Of a stretch of 20,352 bases of DNA, positions 13,898-20,352 are shown piece after piece (positions within the stretch are counted from its first letter, which is position 1; each line of letters starts with the position of its first letter). A model generated the notes under the pieces. It was not told where the DNA came from. It searched no databases and was given only the letters and a program-made list of their open reading frames with translations. This DNA is from Bacteroidales bacterium UBA4459 (GTDB lineage: Bacteria; Bacteroidota; Bacteroidia; Bacteroidales; F082). Location: assembly GCA_002389465.1 (NCBI GenBank), contig DGOT01000291.1:1-20352 (forward strand), read 5' to 3'. The position numbers and the translations under genes were made by a program.

Positions 13898-16852
13898 ATG
13901 AAAAAAATATTTTATCTCCTGCCTTTTTTATTTTTGATAGCAGCTTGCAGTAAAAACAATCTGAAAGAACCTATCGATTATGTCAATCCTTTCATCGGAA
14001 CCGATGGTCACGGCCATACCTATCCCGGAGCAACGGTACCATTTGGGATGGTGCAGCTCAGTCCCGATACGCGGAAAGACAATTGGGACGGCTGTTCGGG
14101 ATATCATTACTCCGACAGTGTAGTTTTTGGCTTCAGTCACACGCACTTGAGTGGGACAGGTATCGGCGACTACGGGGACGTCAGGGTCATGCCGATAACC
14201 GGAGTTTTGAAAACGGAACCCGGAACAGCGCAACAACCTGATTCGGGCTACGCTTCGCGCTTCACACATGATATGGAAAAAGCTAGTCCGGGATATTATG
14301 CTGTGTATCTTCAGGATTATGATATTTACGTGGGCTTTACAGCTACGGAACATGTTGGTTTACACCAGTATTTATTCCCTGCCACTGATGAAGCTTACAT
14401 CATTATCGATTTGAAAGAAAGCATTACATCTGAAGAAATTGTTGATTCAAAGATCAGGATACTAAGTGACCATGAAGTGTCAGGTTACAGAAGGACAGAC
14501 GGCTGGGCGGACGACCACTATGTGTATTTCTATGCCGAATTTTCACAACCTTTTGCTTCCTCCGGTATTGTGAAAAACGGAGAGCGGAGGCCTAACCTGA
14601 AATCAGTAAAAGGAGAGAGCCTGAAAGCTTATTTTGCTTTTTCTTTTGACGCACGGGAAAAAGTATATGTTAAAGTGGGTATTTCGGCTGTTGATGTCGA
14701 TGGAGCGAAGAATAATGTGCAATCCGAGATTCCCGGATGGAGTTTCGACAGAGTAAAAAGAGCGGCTAAAAGTAAATGGGAGGAGCAGCTAGATAAAATT
14801 CATGCAGGCGGTGGAACGGAAGAGCAGAAGGAAACATTTTACACGGCAGTGTATCACACAATGCTGGCACCCAACCTGTATTCGGATGTGGACGGGCGTT
14901 ATCGTGGGCATGACATGAAGATACACAAAGACAAGAAAAGCAACCATTACACGGTTTTTTCACTTTGGGATACGTTCAGAACGTTACATCCCCTGTTCAC
15001 GATCATCGAACGTCGACGGACAAATGAATTTATCCGCACCATGCTTGATATGTACAAGTACGACGGCTTGCTCCCGGTGTGGGAACTGGCAGCCAACGAA
15101 ACCAATTGTATGATTGGCTATCATTCCGTTTCTGTCATTCTTGATGCATATGTGAAAGGTATTCAGGATTTTGATGCAACCGAAGCCTTACAGGCCATGC
15201 TGACTACAGCCACCGCGCACAGGTTCGGGCTCGACGTGTACCGTAAAAAAGGATATATTCCCGCCGATAAAGAGGGATCTTCCGTTTCGAAAACGCTTGA
15301 ATATGCCTATGATGACTGGTGTATTGCCCGGATGGCACAGCTACAGAACAACGAAGATGCGTACACGGAGTTTATCCAAAGGGCCCAGTATTACAAAAAT
15401 TTATACGATAAGGAGTCCGGTTTTTTCCGGGGTAAAAGCAACGGGAGTTTCGTTATGCCTTTCAGCCCGACCGAAGTAAACTTTATGCTTACCGAGGCTA
15501 ATACATGGCAATATAATTTCTTTGTTCCGCAGGATGTCAGCACGCACATCGAAATACTTGGCGGTGATGAGGCTTACGAAAAGAAGCTGGACGAACTGTT
15601 TACCTCCGGTGCCGAATTGACGGGCCGTCACCAATCGGATATTACGGGGTTGATCGGCCAGTATGCGCACGGAAATGAGCCCAGTCATAATATGGCTTAC
15701 TTGTATAATTATGTGGGTAAACCATGGAAAACCCAACAGCTTGTCAGGCAGATTATGGATGAGCAGTACAGTGCGAAACCTGACGGATTATGTGGTAACG
15801 AAGATTGCGGTCAACTCTCGGCCTGGTATGTGATGAGCGCTATGGGTTTCTATCCTGTAACCCCGGGAAGCGATGTATATGTGTTGGGAACTCCCTTGTT
15901 TGATACGGTAATAATACACCTCGAGAATGGTAACGTTTTTGAAGTGCGCGCCAAAGGAACTTCAGAAGGTAATATTTATATTCATGCTGCCACGTACAAT
16001 AATAACCCGTGGACAAAGTCATACATTACACATGACATGATCATGCAGGGTGGGGTGCTGCAACTGATGATGGGGAAGGACCCCAAAAAATCGTGGGGAC
16101 TGGTGCCTGATAACCGGCCTTTCCAAAAAATAGAAGAACATTTAATAACGCCTGCACCCTATTTTACAGCAGCTTCCAAAACCTTTGAAAATAAAATAAC
16201 TGTCGGTATAGCCTGCATGGATGAGGAGGCCGGTTTATGGTGGGCACAAGCGGAGAGAAAGAAGCCTGTTTTTGAAAAATATGTACGACCTGTGAAGCTT
16301 ACATCATCAACCCGATATGTGGCTTATGCCGAAAAGGATGGACAAAAAAGTTTTGAAGAAGAGGCCCTATTCACCAAAATGCCGTTAGGGAGAACACTGA
16401 AAGTGGCTTATCCTTACAGTTTGCAATATACAGCCGGGGGCGACAAGGCCCTGATCAACACCTTGCGTGGAAGTGAAGATTTTATGACAGGCAACTGGCA
16501 GGGATATTGGGGTGTTGACCTGGATGCGGTGATTGATCTGGGAAAAGAACAATACATCAAAAAAGTCGGTGCTGGTTTCCTGCAGGACCAGAATTCATGG
16601 ATCTTTATGCCCGAATGGGTAAAATTTGAGGCCTCTACTGATAGTGTTCATTTTAAAGAGCTGGGAGCGGTGCAAAATAATATTGACCCGAAACGCTCTG
16701 GTGGCATAGTCAAAAACTTTATTATACGTATCCCGAAACAGAAGATCAGATACTTGCATGTAGTAGCTAAAAACAGGGGCATTTGTCCCGCCTGGCATAA
16801 GGGAGCTGGCGAACCCGCCTGGATTTTTGCAGATGAAATTTGGGTTGAATAA
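13898..16852 (+). CDS. GH92 alpha-mannosidase lipoprotein
   Basis: At 984 residues this is a GH92 exo-alpha-mannosidase, a calcium-dependent inverting family common in gut and marine Bacteroidota. The lipobox LIAAC lipidates Cys17. The family opening DYVNPFIGTDGHGHTYPGA is intact, followed by PFGMVQLSPDT, FSHTHLSGTG, LPVWELAANETNCMIGYHS, GNEPSHN at 592-598 (with the family's acidic Glu, here Glu594) and GNEDCGQLSAWYVMSAMGF from about 633. The catalytic part ends near residue 745; an Fn3-like module (about 750-825) and F5/8C module (about 830-984) follow, making it longer than the usual 750 or so. The first residues after Cys17 (SKNNLK) give no surface-export signal. Linkage preference (alpha-1,2, 1,3 or 1,6) cannot be fixed from sequence. 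It is 65 bp after GH20 and is probably the last gene of the operon. Confidence 0.94.
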   Translation: MKKIFYLLPFLFLIAACSKNNLKEPIDYVNPFIGTDGHGHTYPGATVPFGMVQLSPDTRKDNWDGCSGYHYSDSVVFGFSHTHLSGTGIGDYGDVRVMPITGVLKTEPGTAQQPDSGYASRFTHDMEKASPGYYAVYLQDYDIYVGFTATEHVGLHQYLFPATDEAYIIIDLKESITSEEIVDSKIRILSDHEVSGYRRTDGWADDHYVYFYAEFSQPFASSGIVKNGERRPNLKSVKGESLKAYFAFSFDAREKVYVKVGISAVDVDGAKNNVQSEIPGWSFDRVKRAAKSKWEEQLDKIHAGGGTEEQKETFYTAVYHTMLAPNLYSDVDGRYRGHDMKIHKDKKSNHYTVFSLWDTFRTLHPLFTIIERRRTNEFIRTMLDMYKYDGLLPVWELAANETNCMIGYHSVSVILDAYVKGIQDFDATEALQAMLTTATAHRFGLDVYRKKGYIPADKEGSSVSKTLEYAYDDWCIARMAQLQNNEDAYTEFIQRAQYYKNLYDKESGFFRGKSNGSFVMPFSPTEVNFMLTEANTWQYNFFVPQDVSTHIEILGGDEAYEKKLDELFTSGAELTGRHQSDITGLIGQYAHGNEPSHNMAYLYNYVGKPWKTQQLVRQIMDEQYSAKPDGLCGNEDCGQLSAWYVMSAMGFYPVTPGSDVYVLGTPLFDTVIIHLENGNVFEVRAKGTSEGNIYIHAATYNNNPWTKSYITHDMIMQGGVLQLMMGKDPKKSWGLVPDNRPFQKIEEHLITPAPYFTAASKTFENKITVGIACMDEEAGLWWAQAERKKPVFEKYVRPVKLTSSTRYVAYAEKDGQKSFEEEALFTKMPLGRTLKVAYPYSLQYTAGGDKALINTLRGSEDFMTGNWQGYWGVDLDAVIDLGKEQYIKKVGAGFLQDQNSWIFMPEWVKFEASTDSVHFKELGAVQNNIDPKRSGGIVKNFIIRIPKQKIRYLHVVAKNRGICPAWHKGAGEPAWIFADEIWVE
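16150..16852 (+). repeat. Fn3-like plus F5/8C tail of the GH92 enzyme (copy 2)
   Basis: This stretch encodes about residues 751-984. It aligns by eye with the GH20 tail: GNWQGYWGVDLDAVIDLG parallels the GH20 GYWIGFDGTDMDLTIDHG, SWIFMPEWV parallels SWIFLPEKV, and both proteins stop a few residues after WIFADE. F5/8C domains commonly bind carbohydrate, so the tails may hold both enzymes on the same glycan or on peptidoglycan, but binding is inferred. Confidence 0.7.
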
Positions 16853-17020
16853 TTTCTATTTCATTCGTTTGCCCACTGGTTTAAGTTTGCAACTTAAATC
16901 CATAAATCATTTAACGCCACTGATTTTCATAAAAACGAACTGGGCTGTTAGATGTAAATTTTGTTTGATCTGTAGTTTTAAAATACTATGACTTAAGCCA
17001 GGGGAGAGCGGAGGGTAAAT
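16853..17020. other. Intergenic stretch with an AT-rich inverted repeat
   Basis: TTTAAGTT-TGC-AACTTAAA (16880-16898) is a perfect eight-base inverted repeat with a three-base loop, extended by GG/CC beyond a single bulged T. It lies 28 bases after the GH92 stop. It has no T-tract, so it is not a classical terminator, though it could pause transcription or protect the 3' end. The rest of the gap up to the terminator at 17021 shows nothing I can name, and no short reading frame with a convincing start. Confidence 0.45.
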
Positions 17021-17047
17021 AAAAAGGCCACCCAATCAGGTGGCCTT
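17021..17047 (-). terminator. Rho-independent terminator of the DHOD-like gene
   Basis: AAGGCCACC (17024-17032) pairs with GGTGGCCTT (17039-17047) around the six-base loop CAATCA, giving a strong nine-base-pair GC-rich stem. On the minus strand it is followed by a T-rich run (17025-17021 and beyond), and it begins 22 bases after the DHOD-like stop codon. The plus-strand side has only a distant T-run, so it mainly serves the minus-strand gene. Confidence 0.88.
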
Positions 17048-17068
17048 CGTAGACTTTTTATAATGGAC

Positions 17069-18082
17069 TTACTTCATGGGATATTTTTTAAATATCTCAT
17101 TCGACTTCATCAGGATATCCACGTATTGGGCTCTGCGGTAAGCAAACGGGTCGTCAATATTTTTGCGCGACAAATTACCTCTGAAATCATCCGGGCTTTT
17201 ATACTCATTATTAGCCATCCATATTTCCATATCTTCCAGTATTTTGGTGATTTGTTCCGGGCCGTGTTTATATACTGTACTTACCACCTGAACGGCATTG
17301 GCCCCGGCCAGGATCATCTTGATAGCGTCATCGCCTGTGAAAATGCCTCTGCTGGCACAAATGTCTGCCTTTAGTTCTCCGTAAATCAAACCGATATACC
17401 TAAGCGGAAGTCTGCTGTCGAATTCAGAACTCAGGTTGTACGGGAAAAACATTTCCTGTGTGTGCACATTGATGTCGGGCTGGAATAATTTGTTGAATAG
17501 CACAAAGCCGTCCACACTCTTTTTATCCATTTCGTTAAATGTATATAAGGGATTCGTATAAAACGGACTCAGTTTTACACTGACAGGAATATTTACGGTT
17601 TTCTTGACACCTTCAATAATGTCAAATTCTTCATTCAGGATAGCACGTCCTTCCAGCTCAAAATCTTTCGGGTTGCTGTATAAGTTAAGTTCAAGAGCAT
17701 CGGCACCGGCGTCTTCGAATTTTTTGGCGTATTCGTTCCATGTGTCAAACTGAACAGCATTCAGGCTGGCTATCAAAGGGATATTCAGTGCTTTTTTTGC
17801 TTCTTTAAAATGCATCAGGAATTCTTCCGGCCCCGCTTCATATATACCTTTCGGAAAAAGAGAGGTCATCTCGGCATGACGCTCATCGTAACCGGTCATC
17901 TCTTCTTCCAGCATGAAGTTTTCCAGATGAATTTGCTCCTCGAAAAGTGATTTGTAAACAATGGCTGCGGCCCCGGCTTCTTCCAGTTTTTTTAACATGT
18001 CGATATCGGTTACCAGGTTGCTGGCGCCAATGATGATTGGGTTTTTCAACTCCAACCCCAGGTATTTTGTTTTCAGGTTCAT
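17069..18082 (-). CDS. Dihydroorotate dehydrogenase-like FMN protein
   Basis: This 337-residue protein has the FMN-binding TIM-barrel fold of class 1 dihydroorotate dehydrogenases: LGLELKNPIIIGAS (8-21), VYKSLFEE with Lys44 (42-49), IPLIASLNA (101-109), PVSVKLSPFYTN (166-177), and the phosphate-binding end GIFTGDDAIKMILAGANAVQ. The substrate loop is altered: class 1A enzymes have NLSCPN with the catalytic Cys, whereas this one reads NLYSNP (133-138), and the usual GG before the phosphate site is SRG (244-246). No PyrK or other pyrimidine gene is nearby. True dihydroorotate oxidation is therefore doubtful; another dihydro-pyrimidine or unknown flavin reaction is possible. From memory, such proteins are often found beside pyruvate:ferredoxin oxidoreductase genes in Bacteroidota, as here in divergent orientation, which hints at a redox link with ferredoxin. 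Confidence 0.75.
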   Translation of the reverse strand: MNLKTKYLGLELKNPIIIGASNLVTDIDMLKKLEEAGAAAIVYKSLFEEQIHLENFMLEEEMTGYDERHAEMTSLFPKGIYEAGPEEFLMHFKEAKKALNIPLIASLNAVQFDTWNEYAKKFEDAGADALELNLYSNPKDFELEGRAILNEEFDIIEGVKKTVNIPVSVKLSPFYTNPLYTFNEMDKKSVDGFVLFNKLFQPDINVHTQEMFFPYNLSSEFDSRLPLRYIGLIYGELKADICASRGIFTGDDAIKMILAGANAVQVVSTVYKHGPEQITKILEDMEIWMANNEYKSPDDFRGNLSRKNIDDPFAYRRAQYVDILMKSNEIFKKYPMK

Positions 18083-18283
18083 GGTGCTTCTATGTTTAAA
18101 TTAATTGCAATCGTTTGCGGCTATAAAATTAAGACAAAAAAAGTTGATACAGTCGCCCTATAATCTAAATTCGTTTTAAATTGTTGAGCAGGTAATATTT
18201 GTTCCAATATTCGGTTCTTAAGAAAGTTTAAATGAGTATTTTCGCAAAAAATTTCGAAATATCGTTTTTTAAAGATAATTATT
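18083..18283. promoter_or_regulatory. Divergent control region between DHOD-like and nifJ genes
   Basis: Two hundred bases separate the two start codons. GCAATCGTTTGC (18107-18118), within TTGCAATCGTTTGCGG, matches the CG-centred LacI/PurR-type operator core AAnCGnTT and lies 25 bases from the DHOD-like ATG. Two ten-base palindromes, TTCTTAAGAA (18215-18224) and ATTTCGAAAT (18251-18260), lie closer to nifJ. TATTTTCG (18237-18244) is one mismatch from the -7 element and would give nifJ a leader of about 35 bases. No convincing -7 match is seen for the DHOD-like gene. Confidence 0.4.
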
Positions 18284-20352
18284 ATGGATAAAAAGAAGAA
18301 ATTCATTACATGTGATGGTAACTATGCTGCTGCGCACGTTGCTTATATGTTCAGCGAGGTTGCAGCTATCTATCCTATTACACCTTCTTCGACTATGGCC
18401 GAATATGTAGACGAATGGTCGGCTTTTGGGAAAAAGAATATATTTAACGAAACAGTAAAAGTTGTTGAGATGCAGTCGGAAGGCGGTGCTTCAGGCGCTG
18501 TGCATGGTTCGTTGCAATCTGGAGCTTTAACTACTACTTTTACCGCATCCCAGGGGTTGCTTTTAATGATCCCAAATATGTATAAAATGTCAGGTGAACT
18601 TCTGCCTGCTGTTTTTCATGTTAGTGCCCGTAGTCTGGCAGCACAGGCATTGTCTATTTTTGGGGATCACAGCGATGTGATGAGTGCTCGTCAAACAGGT
18701 TTTGCCTTTTTGGCGACAGGAAGTGTACAGGAAATTATGGACATTGCACCGATCGCACACTTCGTCTCCTTGCGTACACGGATTCCTTTCGTACATTTCT
18801 TTGACGGGTTCCGTACTTCGCACGAAATACAGAAAGTGGAATATCTTGAACATGAAGATCTGAATCATCTGTTCCCATGGGAAGATGTGCAGAAATTCAG
18901 AGATAATGCGTTAAATCCTGAAAATCCTGTTACACGCGGAACAGCTCAGAACCCTGATATTTATTTTCAGGCACGTGAAGCAATTAACCGTTTTTACGAT
19001 CCGATTCCCGACCTGGTGGAAGAATACATGCAGGAAATCAAAAAATTAACCGGACGTGAATATCACCCGTTTACTTATTATGGTGCTGAGGATGCCGAAC
19101 ACGTGGTTATTGCCATGGGCTCCGTTACGGAAACGATTCGCGAAACTGTCGATTACCTTATTAGCAAGGGTGAAAAAGTGGGGATGGTAAGTGTCCACCT
19201 GTACCGTCCATTCTCGGAAAAATACCTGTTGCGGGTCATGCCGGAGACAGTTAAAAAAATTGCTGTACTCGATCGTACAAAAGAACCGGGAGCTACAGGC
19301 GAGCCGCTTTACCTCGACTTAATAGATGTATTTTACACTAAAGAAAATGCCCCTGAGATCTACGGTGGCAGGTATGGCTTAAGTTCCAAAGACACTACAC
19401 CTTCCATGATTATATCGGTGTACGAAAATCTAAAGCTCACTGAGCCAAAGAACGGGTTCACCATAGGTATTGTGGATGATGTGACGTTTAAATCACTGCC
19501 GTTACTTCCTGAAGTTAGCATTTCACCAAAAGGAACGTACGAAGCTAAATTTTATGGTTTGGGAGCCGACGGTACGGTAGGCGCCAATAAAAACTCGATT
19601 AAGATTATCGGTGAGGCAACGGATAAATATGCACAGGCATATTTTGCTTACGATTCGAAAAAGTCGGGCGGTATCACAACATCTCACCTTCGTTTTGGGG
19701 ATCATCCGATCCGTTCCACGTATCTTGTAGGTACGCCGGATTTTGTAGCGTGCCATGTGCCGGCATATTTGAACAAATACGATATGTTGCACGGAATGAA
19801 AAAGGGTGGAACGTTCCTTCTGAACAGTATATGGGACGAAGAGGAAACCAAGGATCGTCTGCCGGATCATATGAAGAAATTTATGGCTGAAAACGATATA
19901 AAATTCTATATGATCAACGCTACAAAAATTGCTTCCGAAATAGGTTTGGGTAGTCGTACCAACACCATCATGCAGGCAGCATTCTTTAAGGTTGCCGAGA
20001 TCATTCCTTACGAACAGGCCGAAGAGCTGATGAAATCATTCATCAAAAAAACATATGGTAAGAAAGGCGATGAGGTTGTGAACATGAATTTTGGGGCCGT
20101 TGACAGAGGTTCCGATGTGGTTAAAATTGAGGTGCCCAAGGAGTGGGCTGACATCAAATTGAAAGAAGAAGAAGACCCGTATGCCGATATGCCTGAATTC
20201 ATTCGGAATGTGGTGAAGCCTATCGAGCATCTGAAAGGTGATGATCTTCCTGTCAGTGCTTTTCTGGGACGCGAAGACGGCTCATTTCCTCCGGGAACTG
20301 CTGCCTTTGAAAAAAGAGGTATTGCCGTAACCGTACCGGAATGGCAACCCGA
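18284..20352 (+). CDS. nifJ: Pyruvate:ferredoxin (flavodoxin) oxidoreductase, 3' end missing
   Basis: The reading frame is open from the ATG at 18284 to the window edge, covering 689 codons of an enzyme normally about 1,180 residues long. It converts pyruvate and CoA to acetyl-CoA and CO2, reducing ferredoxin, in anaerobic metabolism. Domain I is seen in AAIYPITPSSTMAEYVDEW (pyruvate-binding YPITP), EMQSEGGASGAVHG, FTASQGLLLMIPNMYKM and HVSARSLAAQALSIFGDHSD. Domain II follows (VVIAMGSVTETIRE, VHLYRPF, AVLDRTKEPG), then the gamma-type domain III (KFYGLGADGTVGANKNS, KSGGITTSHLRFG). The window ends at VPEWQP, just before the expected ferredoxin-like [4Fe-4S] cluster region and the thiamine-diphosphate domain, neither of which can be checked here. 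No frameshift or stop is present. It is divergent from the DHOD-like gene. Confidence 0.96.
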   Translation, partial: MDKKKKFITCDGNYAAAHVAYMFSEVAAIYPITPSSTMAEYVDEWSAFGKKNIFNETVKVVEMQSEGGASGAVHGSLQSGALTTTFTASQGLLLMIPNMYKMSGELLPAVFHVSARSLAAQALSIFGDHSDVMSARQTGFAFLATGSVQEIMDIAPIAHFVSLRTRIPFVHFFDGFRTSHEIQKVEYLEHEDLNHLFPWEDVQKFRDNALNPENPVTRGTAQNPDIYFQAREAINRFYDPIPDLVEEYMQEIKKLTGREYHPFTYYGAEDAEHVVIAMGSVTETIRETVDYLISKGEKVGMVSVHLYRPFSEKYLLRVMPETVKKIAVLDRTKEPGATGEPLYLDLIDVFYTKENAPEIYGGRYGLSSKDTTPSMIISVYENLKLTEPKNGFTIGIVDDVTFKSLPLLPEVSISPKGTYEAKFYGLGADGTVGANKNSIKIIGEATDKYAQAYFAYDSKKSGGITTSHLRFGDHPIRSTYLVGTPDFVACHVPAYLNKYDMLHGMKKGGTFLLNSIWDEEETKDRLPDHMKKFMAENDIKFYMINATKIASEIGLGSRTNTIMQAAFFKVAEIIPYEQAEELMKSFIKKTYGKKGDEVVNMNFGAVDRGSDVVKIEVPKEWADIKLKEEEDPYADMPEFIRNVVKPIEHLKGDDLPVSAFLGREDGSFPPGTAAFEKRGIAVTVPEWQP

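Noticed and set aside
9073..16852. Canonical polysaccharide utilisation locus
   Set aside because: No SusC/SusD, hybrid two-component system or anti-sigma/ECF pair is present in the window.
1..20352. Mobile elements, CRISPR arrays, toxin-antitoxin or phage-defence genes
   Set aside because: I found no transposase, integrase, regularly spaced repeats or defence domains; the genes are housekeeping or metabolic.

Overview
The window looks like a chromosomal segment of an anaerobic member of the Bacteroidota, probably near Bacteroidales/Marinilabiliales. The reasons are a pyruvate:ferredoxin oxidoreductase, a methylmalonyl-CoA-decarboxylase-type carboxyltransferase, a GlsB-like aminolipid acyltransferase, MutS2 with a Smr domain, lipoprotein glycoside hydrolases, weak or absent Shine-Dalgarno sequences, and several matches to the Bacteroidota -7 promoter element TAnnTTTG. 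I see no rRNA, tRNA, CRISPR array, transposase, integrase or phage gene, and no gene-free stretch longer than about 220 bp.

Layout. (1) 122-2563, plus strand: purine nucleoside phosphorylase, GlsB/OlsB-like N-acyltransferase and the ribosome-assembly GTPase EngB. (2) 2545-4455, minus strand: carboxyltransferase beta subunit followed by its biotin carrier protein; the carrier's 3' end overlaps engB. (3) 4638-4985, plus strand: YjbR/MmcQ-like protein. (4) 5006-8874, minus strand: ferredoxin-NADP reductase with its own terminator, MutS2, and a membrane-anchored thioredoxin. (5) 9073-16852, plus strand: a four-gene glycan cluster of FHS-family sugar transporter, Tat-exported glycosylasparaginase, GH20 hexosaminidase lipoprotein and GH92 mannosidase lipoprotein. 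(6) 17069-18082, minus strand: dihydroorotate-dehydrogenase-like flavoprotein, divergent from (7) the pyruvate:ferredoxin oxidoreductase gene (18284 to the right edge, incomplete).

The most coherent system is block 5. Its predicted activities complement one another for dismantling N-linked glycans: trimming mannose, removing N-acetylhexosamine, splitting the GlcNAc-Asn linkage, and importing the sugar. No SusC/SusD pair is present, and neither lipoprotein has an obvious surface-export signal, so this looks like a periplasmic finishing operon. The GH20 and GH92 enzymes end in the same two-module tail with a near-identical terminal motif, which suggests a shared accessory unit.

Blocks 2 and 7 fit fermentative carbon metabolism (propionate/succinate branch and pyruvate oxidation); the FNR could link ferredoxin to NADP(H). 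The remaining genes are ordinary housekeeping functions with some unusual details: MTAP-like residues in the nucleoside phosphorylase, a rewritten catalytic motif in the DHOD-like protein, and a LacI-type palindrome between that gene and the oxidoreductase gene. I see no clearly unprecedented system; the glycan operon and its paired tails are the best leads.
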